A DNA stretch of 64,000 nt from Rhodopirellula halodulae (GCF_020966775.1 NZ_JAJKFV010000010.1:1-64000), one strand, 5' to 3'; numbered from the stretch's first letter, positions 46,725 to 56,755 are shown. The notes: generated by a model not told the origin, from the sequence alone. Program-made: numbers and translations.

Positions 46725-47681
46725 TCATTCCGGGAAGGTGTATTCTGGGTTGGCTGGATCAAAATCCAAGTCGGTCAGTTTGGGATTCAAAACCAAATCG
46801 TGGTACTCGTAGGATTCGATCAACGGTGGTGCATCACCTTCGGTTTCCGGCCAGCCGAAACTGCGGAAGCTGACAATCAGTTGACGCTCCTCATCGATCA
46901 CCACTTCCGCCAGCGAGAAATCATCGGGTTGGTCGGATGGCGATGCCCGCTGAATTTGCAGCAGCGTCAACGGTTTGCCGTCAAACTTGTGTCTCGGAGT
47001 TCGGATCACGCGAACGTCGGGATTATCGATGTCGCGCGAGCCGCGTTCGATCAATTTTTCAACCAAATTGGTCAGACCAATTTCGGTGATCGGATAACGC
47101 TGACCACGCATCGCCAAAAAGTTGGTCGGATCCAATTTCGCAGTCATCATGCTGCCGATGAATCCCGCTTCGCGGACCAACATCTGTCCGTCGTTTTGGT
47201 CTTCAATCCAAATCACCTCGCGCCCCTTGGCTGATTCCGGTGTTTCGAAACGCAAGTAGGCTCGCAGGCCTTGTCCGGTCTCGCCGCCCACATGCCGTGT
47301 TTGGATCTTCATGAACATTTCGGACGGTTCTTGCAGCACCCCGCTTCGATCCTGTTCGTGCTTGATCATGCGAGTCGTGTAGCCGTCGACGTGTTCGATC
47401 AAGTGTTGCAGCGATCCTTCCGCCAATTTCAACACTTCCGCCATCGCCACTTCTTGTGACTCATTTTCGGCGTTGGAGGAAGCCTCACCGCCGGAATTCG
47501 CCACCGAACCGATCGAAGTGGGCGCGACCGCGGTGGTGTTTGGCTTGCCCGGCCCGCGAAGAAACCATCCGACCGCGATTCCCAAAACGAAGCAAACGGC
47601 AGCGATGCCGAATGTACGCGGGTTTCGTGTCGATCCGCTATCGAGTGAATCGGTTTCGGTGGTGGGTGTCTCGGAGGTCAT
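46725..47681 (-). CDS. DUF1571 family membrane-anchored protein
   Basis: The 318-aa product has one membrane helix (FGIAAVCFVLGIAVGWFL, about 24-41) and a linker. Then comes a DUF1571-like domain with HVDGYTTRMIKHEQDRSG, MFMKIQTRHV, AKGREVIWIEDQNDGQMLVREAG and YPITEIGLTNLVEKL. DUF1571 is common in Planctomycetes, is related in layout to LolA-like lipoprotein-binding folds, and has no known function. It is the downstream gene of the 578-aa secreted-protein gene on the same strand, but a terminator separates them. Confidence 0.82.
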   Translation of the reverse strand: MTSETPTTETDSLDSGSTRNPRTFGIAAVCFVLGIAVGWFLRGPGKPNTTAVAPTSIGSVANSGGEASSNAENESQEVAMAEVLKLAEGSLQHLIEHVDGYTTRMIKHEQDRSGVLQEPSEMFMKIQTRHVGGETGQGLRAYLRFETPESAKGREVIWIEDQNDGQMLVREAGFIGSMMTAKLDPTNFLAMRGQRYPITEIGLTNLVEKLIERGSRDIDNPDVRVIRTPRHKFDGKPLTLLQIQRASPSDQPDDFSLAEVVIDEERQLIVSFRSFGWPETEGDAPPLIESYEYHDLVLNPKLTDLDFDPANPEYTFPE

Positions 47682-47706
47682 GACGTCGATCGATCGAAGA
47701 GGAGCA

Positions 47707-47755
47707 AGAAAAAACCTCCTTGAATCAGCCTGTCGCAGGATGACCCAAGGAGGTT
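47707..47755 (-). terminator. Rho-independent terminator after the 578-aa gene
   Basis: AACCTCCTTG (47713-47722, plus strand) pairs with CAAGGAGGTT (47746-47755), a perfect 10-bp stem with a 23-base loop. On the minus strand it is followed by TTTTTT, so it terminates transcription coming from the gene that ends at 47812. Confidence 0.85.
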
Positions 47756-47811
47756 GGAATTGGTTGCCGATTCAAGCCCGAAACGTGTCGGAGCTTGAAA
47801 TCGGACTCAGA

Positions 47812-49548
47812 TCAGAAGCCTTGGTTTATCTTGGCTTGCTGGGCTTGGCGTGCTGCGGCTCCGATGGCTTGCAGCATTCCGTCGCCAACGATGATCCGGC
47901 TGACCTGGCCGTTTTCGATGGCTTCTGAAACGATTCGCAACTCGCCCGCGTCGTCGGCACGCGAAAGGGCATCGATCATGGCCGCGATGGCGTCGTTGTT
48001 TTCAATCGATTGAGCGAATTGAAGGATCGGCATCAGGTTGACCTGCATTTGCATCAGCGTGCTGCCCGAAGGAGCGACTGGCGAACCTTCCGAGTCGATC
48101 ATCTGTTTCATCAGCGGAACGCTGGCGTCGCCCAAAGCAACGTACAGGGACTTTGGACCGGTGCCGATGTGCACGCGAACTTGATCACCGAAGATCTTTT
48201 GAACTTCGTCTTCGCTGGCGGGCACGTCGGCGGAAATCAGGTGCATGTTGACGCCTTTGTAGTTGTCAACGTCGAACTCGAAGTTCGGTGCATCGCCGTG
48301 ACCCTGGACCTTGGCAGCAATGTCTTTGACGATGCTGGCGGCTTCTCCACCGTCCGATACAAACGATCCCAAAGCGAACTGAAGTTTGTTGGCATCGGTC
48401 AGCAACAATGCACCGAAGTCCGACTTGCCTTCCTTCGCGGAATCCATGATCAATTCCACCACGCGACGAATCATGTCCGTGGCTTCGGCACGCTCTTCTT
48501 CGCTGAGCTTGTCGGTTTGGCTCAGGGCCGATTTGACCATTTGCAGAGCGCCGTCGATGCTGGTTTGAGCTTGCTCCAAAGCTTCGGGGCCGATCGAGCC
48601 TGCGAAGTGAACGTAGCCGGCGGCGTCTTCACGAATGACGCTGCTGTAAGCCGATGGAATTGGCTTTTGGCCTTCGTAGATACGAGCCAATTTGGTTCCG
48701 GCAACGGCGGTGAACTCGGTTTCCAACAGGATGCGGCGATTGGTGGAATCGATGTCGATACCGATCATCAATTCTTCAGTTTGGTCGATGACCTGTTCCA
48801 GTTGCTCGATCGATTGTGCGGCGTATTCCAGCGAAGCGTCATCCGCGTTGGGTTGTTGCTTCATGGCTTGGTCGAACCCTTGACGGATTTGACCAATCAG
48901 AGCGGCACGCATGCCCGGTGGCACTTGTTGAACGGCCAAGCGAACGCCGATGTCGAAATCGGCTCCCATCTCACCGATGATGGCGGATGGGTCCGCGGGA
49001 GCACGGTCCAACACGCTGCGGTTGCGAGCCAGAACGGCCCAGTTCCCAACTTGGCGAATGAACACGGTGTTGGCTCCGATGGCGATCACCATCGTGCCGT
49101 CGTCCAATTCGTCCGCGGGCCCAACTTGAGCTTCCATGCGTTTCAGCACGGTTTTCACGTTTGCCGTTGGCAACATCGCGATCGGTTCGGGGGCACCGTC
49201 GATCAATGGCACGACCACGCCAATCGGTTGATTGGTGTCGATGCCTTGTGTGAACGTGCCTGCCATCATGGCGAACATGCCGCCGAGTTGAGGCTGCCCA
49301 ATGGCACCGCTGAAGTAATTCAGATCGCGGGTCAGTTGATCAATGCTGCCCAGCGTGACAACAACGACGGGATCGGTGGTTTGTCCAGCGACAGCACTGC
49401 CGCCACCGGGTGTCAATTTTTCTTGAGCGGTCACCGATTGCAGCGGTGCGGCCATACCGGCCAAGGCGACCAACGCGGCCAAGCCAAACGTGGCCAATCG
49501 AGAAACGCCCTGGCGGGCGGGTTGGAAACGGGCGTACGACAATCTCAC
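47812..49548 (-). CDS. Large secreted protein of unknown function (planctomycete type)
   Basis: The 578-aa product starts with a signal peptide (about 15-41, ending near VTAQE). The mature part repeats a DUF3352-like or SRCR-free pattern: DPVVVVTLGSIDQLTRDL, ELDDGTMVIAIGANTVFIRQVGNWAVLARN, QPIGVVVPLIDG. These are alternating strands and helices of an exported binding-type fold. Several Met/Gln-rich helices occur in the second half (about 340-470). The family is not identified. It is followed by a strong terminator and appears to be a single-gene unit. Confidence 0.75.
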   Translation of the reverse strand: MRLSYARFQPARQGVSRLATFGLAALVALAGMAAPLQSVTAQEKLTPGGGSAVAGQTTDPVVVVTLGSIDQLTRDLNYFSGAIGQPQLGGMFAMMAGTFTQGIDTNQPIGVVVPLIDGAPEPIAMLPTANVKTVLKRMEAQVGPADELDDGTMVIAIGANTVFIRQVGNWAVLARNRSVLDRAPADPSAIIGEMGADFDIGVRLAVQQVPPGMRAALIGQIRQGFDQAMKQQPNADDASLEYAAQSIEQLEQVIDQTEELMIGIDIDSTNRRILLETEFTAVAGTKLARIYEGQKPIPSAYSSVIREDAAGYVHFAGSIGPEALEQAQTSIDGALQMVKSALSQTDKLSEEERAEATDMIRRVVELIMDSAKEGKSDFGALLLTDANKLQFALGSFVSDGGEAASIVKDIAAKVQGHGDAPNFEFDVDNYKGVNMHLISADVPASEDEVQKIFGDQVRVHIGTGPKSLYVALGDASVPLMKQMIDSEGSPVAPSGSTLMQMQVNLMPILQFAQSIENNDAIAAMIDALSRADDAGELRIVSEAIENGQVSRIIVGDGMLQAIGAAARQAQQAKINQGF

Positions 49549-49731
49549 GGGTGCGTCCTTTGGTCGGATCCAAATGGAAATTGATAGGCAAGAGCTTCAA
49601 CTGTAGGGCTGTGTTCACTTTGGAACAGGGCGCCTACGAGAAAAGGTACCCGTGCCCATTCGTCGAAGTTTCAGCAATGTTGGCAATTTAGGTGAGATTC
49701 TTCGCTGAAGTTTGACCGGCAGAAAAGAGAC

Positions 49732-50745
49732 TCAATCGGTTTCGCCAGTTTCCTCGTCTTCGCTGTCTTCACATTCTTCCTGGATTTCGCGTTCCAAGCG
49801 GGCGATGGCGAGCCGTATCAGGCGAGTTTCCCGACGGGCGACCGTCAGCTCCGCCTGCAAGCGTTCCAGTTGTCGATTCTTGTCGGTTTTGAAAAGACGC
49901 GTGGCGACGCCCAGAATCACCAGGGCCCGGAACCCTTTCAGTGCCGTGCCTCGAAGTCGATAGGCTCGGGCAAGTTTCGCGAGCTGTGGAATTTTCGCGA
50001 GTTTGGCCAGACGCGTTCCACGAACCGCCTGCAACGATCGCAAAAATGAAAAGAACGGAAGCAGGATGATCGCCAAGTCGACCCAATTGTGGCGAATGTA
50101 CTGCAGTTTCTTTTCAGCGATCGAAACCATCAAGATGAATTCGGCCGCAAACGCGAACCAGATGACTCCCGTGCCCACGTGCAAAGCAATCCGAAGCCAT
50201 TGGTATCGGGCGACTTGGTCTCGCAAGAAAAACTCAGTGACCAAGACCGGCAGGATCAGCAATGCGATGCCAATCATGGGAACGCTGAAGTGCTGAGCCA
50301 AGCGGCGACGCAACCGTTTGTTGGTGCGTTGCCATGACATCCCCGGCAACCACAGTTGGCCGTGCATTTCGTAGCTGCGAGCACACATCCGCAGCGACGG
50401 ACAGATGCAAAACATCAGCGTGTAAAAATGGAACCAACGCATCGACTTGGTTTTTGGCCGGATGATCCAGTGATAGATCGACTCGAGAAGAACGATCGGC
50501 CACACGACCAACATCGTCACAATCGCGGCCTGTTCGAACCACATCCCCAAGTACGTCGAGTCGACCGGGATGACGTATTCATCCACATGAGCTTGCGTGG
50601 TCGTTTCGCGAAGGTTGGGGACATCGACCCACATCACGATCAGGATCGCTTGAGCGACCAAGAACATCACCGACATCGCGAACATCCACGGCGCGGTCAG
50701 TCGCGCAATTTGCAGGTGGATGGGTGCGAGCTTATGTGCGGTCAT
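49732..50745 (-). CDS. Voltage-sensor-like membrane protein without a pore
   Basis: The ATG at 50745 overlaps the stop of the DUF4129 gene (ATGA). The 337-aa product has about six hydrophobic segments. The later ones resemble S1-S4 of ion channels: WVDLAIILLPFFSFL, followed by the basic stretch RGTRLAKLAKIPQLAKLARAYR. This recalls an S4-S5 linker-like helix, but no selectivity filter follows. The C-terminal ~60 residues are a charged coiled coil ending in acidic residues (ECEDSEDEETGE). Function unknown. In planctomycetes such proteins are often listed as ion-channel-like. Confidence 0.75.
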   Translation of the reverse strand: MTAHKLAPIHLQIARLTAPWMFAMSVMFLVAQAILIVMWVDVPNLRETTTQAHVDEYVIPVDSTYLGMWFEQAAIVTMLVVWPIVLLESIYHWIIRPKTKSMRWFHFYTLMFCICPSLRMCARSYEMHGQLWLPGMSWQRTNKRLRRRLAQHFSVPMIGIALLILPVLVTEFFLRDQVARYQWLRIALHVGTGVIWFAFAAEFILMVSIAEKKLQYIRHNWVDLAIILLPFFSFLRSLQAVRGTRLAKLAKIPQLAKLARAYRLRGTALKGFRALVILGVATRLFKTDKNRQLERLQAELTVARRETRLIRLAIARLEREIQEECEDSEDEETGETD

Positions 50746-52820
50746 GAAGTGCGATTGCCACCGGCCAAGACTTGCCAAACTGAACTGGCGGCTTGGACAT
50801 CGTCGCGGCCGGCCGAAGCACGACCATAAACGATTCGGTTGTAAGCATCGACAACCCGCACCGCGGATTGGGACAGGGTTGGGAATTGTTTCGCGACGCG
50901 GCGAACGAACTCGGAGGGGGTTTCATCCGGGGCACGTTCGACGCCTTGTTCTCGGCACCACGCTTCCAGTGCCTGAAACGTGACAACAACGACCCGCTGC
51001 GAATCCGCCTCACCAATCGGGTTGCGAAACGATGCAAAGGGACGCGGAGGTGTGGTTGGTTGCAGCTTCGTTTTGGCGGGAGAGGTCTCTTCTTTGGGCG
51101 TCTCTTCCTCGCCGAAAAGGCTGTCCCACCAATGCATGATCGCGTCCAAGTTGTTGTAGACGAAATAGGCGATGAACAAGAACAACCCGAGCAGGATGAT
51201 CCACTTCAAAAAGTTGCCGATGAGACCGAGAACGCCACCGAGTGACGGTGAACGACTCGGAGGAGGACGCGTTCGCGCCGAAAGAGGTTGATCTTTGGGC
51301 GGTTGTGAAGATTGGCTGGACGACTGGTCGGGCTGATTCGCGTCTTCACGTTCGCGGTTGTCGGTCTCCTGCTTCGCTTGAGATGGCGGTTGGGATTGGG
51401 GATCTGAGTCTGACGCGGACTCATTCTCGTTCGCACTCGAATCCGAGTCGGAGGAATCATCCGTCGATGAATTGGATGACTCTTGCGGTTGAGATTGTGA
51501 TGGATCGCTCGACGAGTTTTGTTTGCTTGATGAGTCTTGTTTACCCGATGGATTGTTCTGAGATTCGTTTTTGCCGGATGCCTGATTCTGCGATTGATTT
51601 TGGTTCGAAGGGGATTGTTTGGACTGGCTCGACGATTGCTTTCCCTCCGGCGACTTCGAGTTCGAAGGATTGGACGACGATTCGTTCTTCTGACCGCCAG
51701 CGGATTGCTCGCTGCCCGGTTCTTGTCCCTTGCCCTGTTGTTTTCCACCGGGATCACTTCCCGCGGGGCCGTCTTCGCGATTGCCTTGTTGGCCACCCGG
51801 TTGGCCGCCAGGTTCGGTTTGGTTGCCGGGGGAACCTTCGGGGCGAATATCTGATGACTGGGCATCGTTTTCGTCGCTTAGTTCCGCGCCTTCATTCCCC
51901 CATCCATATTCGCTCGCCGAAAGCGGTTCGCGATTGTTCAGGAATTCAGGAACGCGAAGGGAGGCAACAGCTTTCCCAGGAAGAGGAGCGATGTAGGCGA
52001 TCAACAGGATCAAACCAATGATGCAAATGCCGCCGGCCAACCAGGCAACCGTGGCATCCAGCGGCATTTCCGTTCTGCGTTGTCGTAGGTAGCGTCGCAG
52101 GTTCAGGAACGAGGTGACGACCAGCAGCGACAGAGCGGAGAAGAGATAGAGCGTCAGCAGGATGCGGGCCAGATTCCAGGATGAGGAGGGACCGCCCAAG
52201 AAGAACTGTCCGATTCCAAACAACGGCAGGGCACCGAACGCCAACCACAACACCGTGCGTCCAGGTTGATGGCCTTCTCTGCGTTTTCGTTTTGTATGTT
52301 TGTCGTTTGACGACGCGACGTCAGGTTCACCATCAGACGTTGCAACGTTGGGTGTCTTTGGCGAGGTGCCTTGCAACGAAGAATCGGAAGATCGCTTTTT
52401 GCGATGCAGACGAAGAAATGACAGTCCGCTGTCGACCAGGCCTTGCCCGCTGCTATCGACCGAGTCGTCGATGATGGTGCAATCGTGAACGATGCGATCC
52501 GCGAGGTAGCTGATCAGCACCGTGATGGCGACGGCAAAGATGGGGTTGCCCACGTAGGTGATCAACACATAGACCGTCGCAACCCCGAGTGCCAACGCAT
52601 AGGCATTGGCGTATTGTCGGTTGTGTTCGATGGTGATGCGGGCCACCGCGGTGGCGCCCATCGTGTACATCAACATCGTCCAAAGCAGGGCACCGCTGTA
52701 GTGCCCCGAGTAAAGCACGAGGCACAGAAAGCTCGCCAAACTAAACAGCATCACAAAGATCAGCAACGGCGCGATGCCGATCGCGGCGTAGTCGGCAGCG
52801 GTGTGATGCGGTCGGCTCAA
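50742..52820 (-). CDS. DUF4129-domain membrane protein with low-complexity linker
   Basis: The 692-aa product starts with several membrane helices (about 10-110 and 190-275) and ends in a DUF4129 domain (VTFQALEAWCREQGVERAPDETP and VVDAYNRIVYGR). Between them, roughly residues 300-520, is a Ser/Asn/Gln/Gly/Pro-rich segment (for example SSQSKQSPSNQNQSQNQ) that is certainly disordered. DUF4129 proteins are often found near transglutaminases and MoxR ATPases; none is adjacent here. It lies between the GYF_2 gene and the voltage-sensor-like gene, with which it is coupled by ATGA. Confidence 0.85.
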   Translation of the reverse strand: MSRPHHTAADYAAIGIAPLLIFVMLFSLASFLCLVLYSGHYSGALLWTMLMYTMGATAVARITIEHNRQYANAYALALGVATVYVLITYVGNPIFAVAITVLISYLADRIVHDCTIIDDSVDSSGQGLVDSGLSFLRLHRKKRSSDSSLQGTSPKTPNVATSDGEPDVASSNDKHTKRKRREGHQPGRTVLWLAFGALPLFGIGQFFLGGPSSSWNLARILLTLYLFSALSLLVVTSFLNLRRYLRQRRTEMPLDATVAWLAGGICIIGLILLIAYIAPLPGKAVASLRVPEFLNNREPLSASEYGWGNEGAELSDENDAQSSDIRPEGSPGNQTEPGGQPGGQQGNREDGPAGSDPGGKQQGKGQEPGSEQSAGGQKNESSSNPSNSKSPEGKQSSSQSKQSPSNQNQSQNQASGKNESQNNPSGKQDSSSKQNSSSDPSQSQPQESSNSSTDDSSDSDSSANENESASDSDPQSQPPSQAKQETDNREREDANQPDQSSSQSSQPPKDQPLSARTRPPPSRSPSLGGVLGLIGNFLKWIILLGLFLFIAYFVYNNLDAIMHWWDSLFGEEETPKEETSPAKTKLQPTTPPRPFASFRNPIGEADSQRVVVVTFQALEAWCREQGVERAPDETPSEFVRRVAKQFPTLSQSAVRVVDAYNRIVYGRASAGRDDVQAASSVWQVLAGGNRTS

Positions 52821-52834
52821 AGGGACGCCGTTTT

Positions 52835-53080
52835 CTAACTCGCTTGCCCGTGCGCGGCGTCACCGGCGTCGTCAGGATGGGATTGTTTCCATCGCCGCAT
52901 GGCAGGTTCAATCGTACTCATTGGAACCCATCTCTGCCGAGTCTTTGTGCTCTGCACCAGTGTTTCCGGAGTGATTTTCCCTCGATCGATGCGAACCAAC
53001 ATTTCGGGTTCACTGATCGGGCCAATTCGCTTTGTCGTATGAAACCATCCGTGGCTCATGTAATACCATTGGGCACTCAT
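52835..53080 (-). CDS. GYF_2 (DUF4339) domain protein
   Basis: The 81-aa product has the GYF_2 pattern: WYYMSHGWFHTTKRIGPIS near the N-terminus and RGKITPETLVQSTKTRQRWVPM. The ATG at 53080 is preceded by GGAGGTG at a good distance, one of the few clear ribosome sites here. GYF_2 domains bind proline-rich peptides and often sit beside membrane domains; here it is a stand-alone gene 14 bases before the DUF4129 gene, so the two products may interact. Confidence 0.88.
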   Translation of the reverse strand: MSAQWYYMSHGWFHTTKRIGPISEPEMLVRIDRGKITPETLVQSTKTRQRWVPMSTIEPAMRRWKQSHPDDAGDAAHGQAS

Positions 53081-53386
53081 ATGCACCTCCACCTTTGTTT
53101 GGGGACACCTTTCAGCTTAGTGCTTTTGTCAGAGTGATTACAGCAAAATCCGGGGTGATTCTTACGCGTGAAGGGTGGTTCAAACGCCCTCACCACTGCG
53201 ATGAATGTGCGTTGTTTGCCAACGAAAATCGTCTTGTGACAAAGCCACGAGAATCAGTACCGTGAGCTTGGACGGATCAGGTGAGGTCTCGTCAAATCAT
53301 TGCCGAGCCACCCGCTCTTTGGGGTGGTTGTTTTCACAAAAGCTGGTTTTCACGTGATAGGGCAAGACGGAAAAAACGTGGGGCAA

Positions 53387-56300
53387 ATGCCAATTGCGAA
53401 TCGAGTCTCTCGCGAAATCTTGGGTCGCTTGCGGACTGGGGCGATGGTCCTTTGTCTGTTGGGGTGGATGGGCTTTTCGTCTGCCCTTGCTGAAACACAC
53501 GAGAAAATTGTGGTTCTCACCCGTCAGGGGGTGACGTGGTGCGAGCTCGACGATTCGGTGATTCGTTTTCGACTGCAAGGCGAGATCGACGACTCGCCTC
53601 AAGGCACCGACGCGAGCACTGCAAACGAGTCCGCCGTTGGGCACACCGGCCGATTGGACGTGCGTTCGGTTCGCGAAAATAAATTGGTTGGACAAGTCGC
53701 TTTGTCGCCGGAGACCGTTTCCGAATCGATCACGATTGATCAACCCGGCATCTATGACATTCAAATGCGTGTGACTCGCGACCGAGGCACTTGGCAACGT
53801 TGGTTGAGACTGGACGCGTTGTCGGATTCCAACGCAACTCAGGTCGTGCGTAGTTGGACCTTGGTTGTGTTTCCGAACAAGACATCTGAAGTCGAGGATC
53901 ACCCCGCCCAGCAAGCTTCCGCCGGCGACATGCGATCGATGGTCCGGTTGGACGCCGCGACTCTGCGTCAGTGGGCGGACTCAATTGATCCCAGCTCGAT
54001 CGAGGAAGACCGCTCGCTGTTGCATTGGAGTTGGCGAGGTGACGCGGGCAATTTGTCGGTGCCTACCCTGAAGTGGCAAAAGCGATGGAATGCGGTCCAA
54101 CGAGAAATCAATTCTTTGCGAGCTCTTGGATTTCAGCATTTCGTTTTGCCAATCGTCGAGCCGGGTTCCGAAACGAAGATCGAGTCAGCCCGGGCGGATA
54201 ACATCGCTGCCGGTGCCGACAGCCAATCCGTTGTGAAGGCGGATGGTGATTCGCCCTATCGCCCCGAGCGGATGTTGGATGCATCGACGAGCGAGAATTC
54301 CATGTTGGTGCGAATGGCAGCGGCGGAGATCGTGCGTGCCGGCGGCCAAGTGTGGTTGCAGCCACCGCGATTGCCGTGCGGTGCATTGGCAGACGAATTG
54401 GTCCCACGCTGGAATGCGTTTTGGGGTCAAGGGAGTGCCGCCGGGTTCGTTCTTCGCTGGCAATGCGACACGATTCGATGTCGGCAATGCGGATTCGCTC
54501 ACGGGACCGATGCGTTGCGTCCGATCGTTGCGAGTTTGGGGCAACAACGGATGGTCTTGATTGAGGGGGCCGCCGACGAATCGTTCTCATCGACCGATTC
54601 GAATTCGAAAGCAGTGGCCTTACATGAGCAACTCCAGCAGCTTCGTCGAGACGACACCATGCCCGAAGCGGAAAACGTTTGGGTGGTGAGCGATCTTCGC
54701 CGGGAAGCTTGGCCACGGTTGAGTTCGTCCATGACAACCGCCTCGCATTCGGCTGGGCGAACAGGCAACGGAATCTGGCTTGGCATCCGCAAGGATGATC
54801 TGGTGGACGCGAAGGGCGGCGACGCTGCGAACATTCAGACGGTGGAACCGCCGCAGTCCGACTCCATTGATGATCAATGGTTGTCGCTTTGGGACAACAT
54901 CCAAATTTCGCGTGAAGGTGCGGCGGATTCCCCGGTCATCGTGGACACCGAGATGTTGAGCACCGACTGCGGTCGGACCGCGGCCCAGCTTTGGAATCGA
55001 TGGTCCGGCCCAATGAAGGATGTGCCGGCCAAAGTTAGTGCGACCTCGCAAACGAACCTTGATGGATTGGTGACGGTGTCGCGGCACGTACCCTCGCATT
55101 CCTTGTTGTTGGTCAACCGATCCCCGTGGGCGATGAAGGTGACTCTTGCGACGACCGAATCCACACGTTGGGTTGGCAAGGCATCGGCAGAAGAGGATAC
55201 ATTGAACTGGATCGTTCCAGAGCAAACTTCGCTCGGTGCAACGCTCGAGATCCCGCCACGTCAGATGGTGGTTTGTCGTACCGAAGGTCAATTGCCGCAA
55301 CAACTGGCATGGACCGGATACGTCAATGATCCAGCGAAGATGATGCCGTTGATCACCGAGCAAGTGACAATGGTGGTGGAGCATGTGGGGTTGTTGAGCG
55401 AACTCAATCGATTGCCCCGTCCATCGCTGTTGGGAACTCGTCCGAATGGCGCCCGCGGCGACGCGCCCGGAAGTTCCTCATCGGAGACCCCGATGAAGTC
55501 GTCGATCGATCGATGGAATCCGGGGCGAGTGATCCAGGCCAGCACGACTTTGTTGAGAAGCCCCAAACCCAAGAGCCGTGTGTGGGCCTTGCTACCGCCG
55601 GAATCGCTGCTGAGCAACGGTGGCTTTGAACAAGAAAACTTGGTCGACCAAGTCGAGTCCACTTCCGGGCGAGTGAGCATTCCAAACTGGATGCACGCAC
55701 AGCATCCGGCGGACGCGGTTCGTTTGGATCCACGTGCGGCCTATCGCGGGCAACGCAGCGTTCGTTTGGCAGGACGCGATGCGTCCGGCACGCAAGCTTG
55801 GTTGATCAGCAAGAACATTCAATCGCCGGTTGCCGGCCGCATCGCGGTCTCCATGGCGGTTCGCGGATTGCGTCCGAACCCATCGCCGACGGACGAGCCT
55901 CGGGTGAAGGGCATGCCACTTCAAGCCAATCCAGCGTCGCGTGTTCCTTCGCGAGGTGATGCATGGCCGGTCGGTGGCAAACCATCCAGTGCCGCGGCTG
56001 CTTCCAAATCATCACAGAATGATCCGTCGACAACGCTGGTGATGCGAGTGGCGGTCGAAGGTTCGTTGGGCGGCCAGCCCTATCGCTATTCGAAAGAGAT
56101 CAACGTTCCCACCGACGGGAAATGGCAGGACACCAATGTGGTGCTCGAGTGGTTGGATGTGAACGTCGCGAAGGCGGAAGACTTGCGAATCACGATCGAC
56201 AACCTTTCGGACGGAACGATTTGGGTGGACGAAGTCTACGTCACCGATTGGTTTGCGAGTCGGTCCGAGCGAGCCGAAATTCAAAGCCTGGCTTACCTCG

Positions 56301-56755
56301 CCGTTCAAGGCTTGCAACGCAATGACGTGAAAGCTCCCGCCAAACTCCTGAATCATTTTTGGGCCAAGCAACTGCTGCAATTCGCGAAACAGCGATCGGT
56401 TGATTCACGACGTGCCGAGAACGCACATCCGGCCAAGCCCGCGTTTGGTGGAGAGGAAGTCACCGAGGCGTCGTTGGCGTCGGATGCCGCGACGGCGTTG
56501 TCGGAAGTCTCGACCGCGGTCAGTGGTTCGATCGCTCGCAACCCGCTGTCTGGCAAACCATTGGCGAGTGGATGGACCAATTCTTGGTCCATGCCCGGCA
56601 CCATTCCGGCCGCGCCGACCGCGGCTGTCCAGGAAGGGGGATTACAAACCCCAGCACAAACATCTTCCACGCCGGCTGGGGTGGATCCGCCCATGCAACG
56701 TCCCGGCGTAACCGACAGAATTCGCAACTGGTTACCGCAGCCATTAAGATTTTGA
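53387..56755 (+). CDS. Large secreted protein, glycoside-hydrolase-like architecture
   Basis: The 1122-aa product starts at 53387, which gives an export signal (GAMVLCLLGWMGFSSALA); longer starts are possible. Residues ~200-480 contain beta/alpha units that resemble a TIM-barrel glycoside hydrolase (LGFQHFVLPIVEPG, RAGGQVWLQPPR, AGFVLRWQCDTIRCRQCGF, MVLIEGAADE). Around 610-680 is a fold with LLLVNRSPWAMKVTL, as in GH C-terminal beta domains. From about 760 a carbohydrate-binding-like domain begins (LLSNGGFEQENL, RSVRLAGRDASGTQAW). The catalytic residues could not be located, so hydrolase activity is unproven. Confidence 0.7.
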   Translation: MPIANRVSREILGRLRTGAMVLCLLGWMGFSSALAETHEKIVVLTRQGVTWCELDDSVIRFRLQGEIDDSPQGTDASTANESAVGHTGRLDVRSVRENKLVGQVALSPETVSESITIDQPGIYDIQMRVTRDRGTWQRWLRLDALSDSNATQVVRSWTLVVFPNKTSEVEDHPAQQASAGDMRSMVRLDAATLRQWADSIDPSSIEEDRSLLHWSWRGDAGNLSVPTLKWQKRWNAVQREINSLRALGFQHFVLPIVEPGSETKIESARADNIAAGADSQSVVKADGDSPYRPERMLDASTSENSMLVRMAAAEIVRAGGQVWLQPPRLPCGALADELVPRWNAFWGQGSAAGFVLRWQCDTIRCRQCGFAHGTDALRPIVASLGQQRMVLIEGAADESFSSTDSNSKAVALHEQLQQLRRDDTMPEAENVWVVSDLRREAWPRLSSSMTTASHSAGRTGNGIWLGIRKDDLVDAKGGDAANIQTVEPPQSDSIDDQWLSLWDNIQISREGAADSPVIVDTEMLSTDCGRTAAQLWNRWSGPMKDVPAKVSATSQTNLDGLVTVSRHVPSHSLLLVNRSPWAMKVTLATTESTRWVGKASAEEDTLNWIVPEQTSLGATLEIPPRQMVVCRTEGQLPQQLAWTGYVNDPAKMMPLITEQVTMVVEHVGLLSELNRLPRPSLLGTRPNGARGDAPGSSSSETPMKSSIDRWNPGRVIQASTTLLRSPKPKSRVWALLPPESLLSNGGFEQENLVDQVESTSGRVSIPNWMHAQHPADAVRLDPRAAYRGQRSVRLAGRDASGTQAWLISKNIQSPVAGRIAVSMAVRGLRPNPSPTDEPRVKGMPLQANPASRVPSRGDAWPVGGKPSSAAAASKSSQNDPSTTLVMRVAVEGSLGGQPYRYSKEINVPTDGKWQDTNVVLEWLDVNVAKAEDLRITIDNLSDGTIWVDEVYVTDWFASRSERAEIQSLAYLAVQGLQRNDVKAPAKLLNHFWAKQLLQFAKQRSVDSRRAENAHPAKPAFGGEEVTEASLASDAATALSEVSTAVSGSIARNPLSGKPLASGWTNSWSMPGTIPAAPTAAVQEGGLQTPAQTSSTPAGVDPPMQRPGVTDRIRNWLPQPLRF

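Noticed and set aside
48010-49584. 524-codon open frame on the plus strand
   Set aside because: It is the complement of the 578-aa secreted-protein gene. The minus frame has a signal peptide, protein-like composition and a matching terminator, while the plus frame has neither and is rich in His/Val/Gln as typical of a shadow frame.
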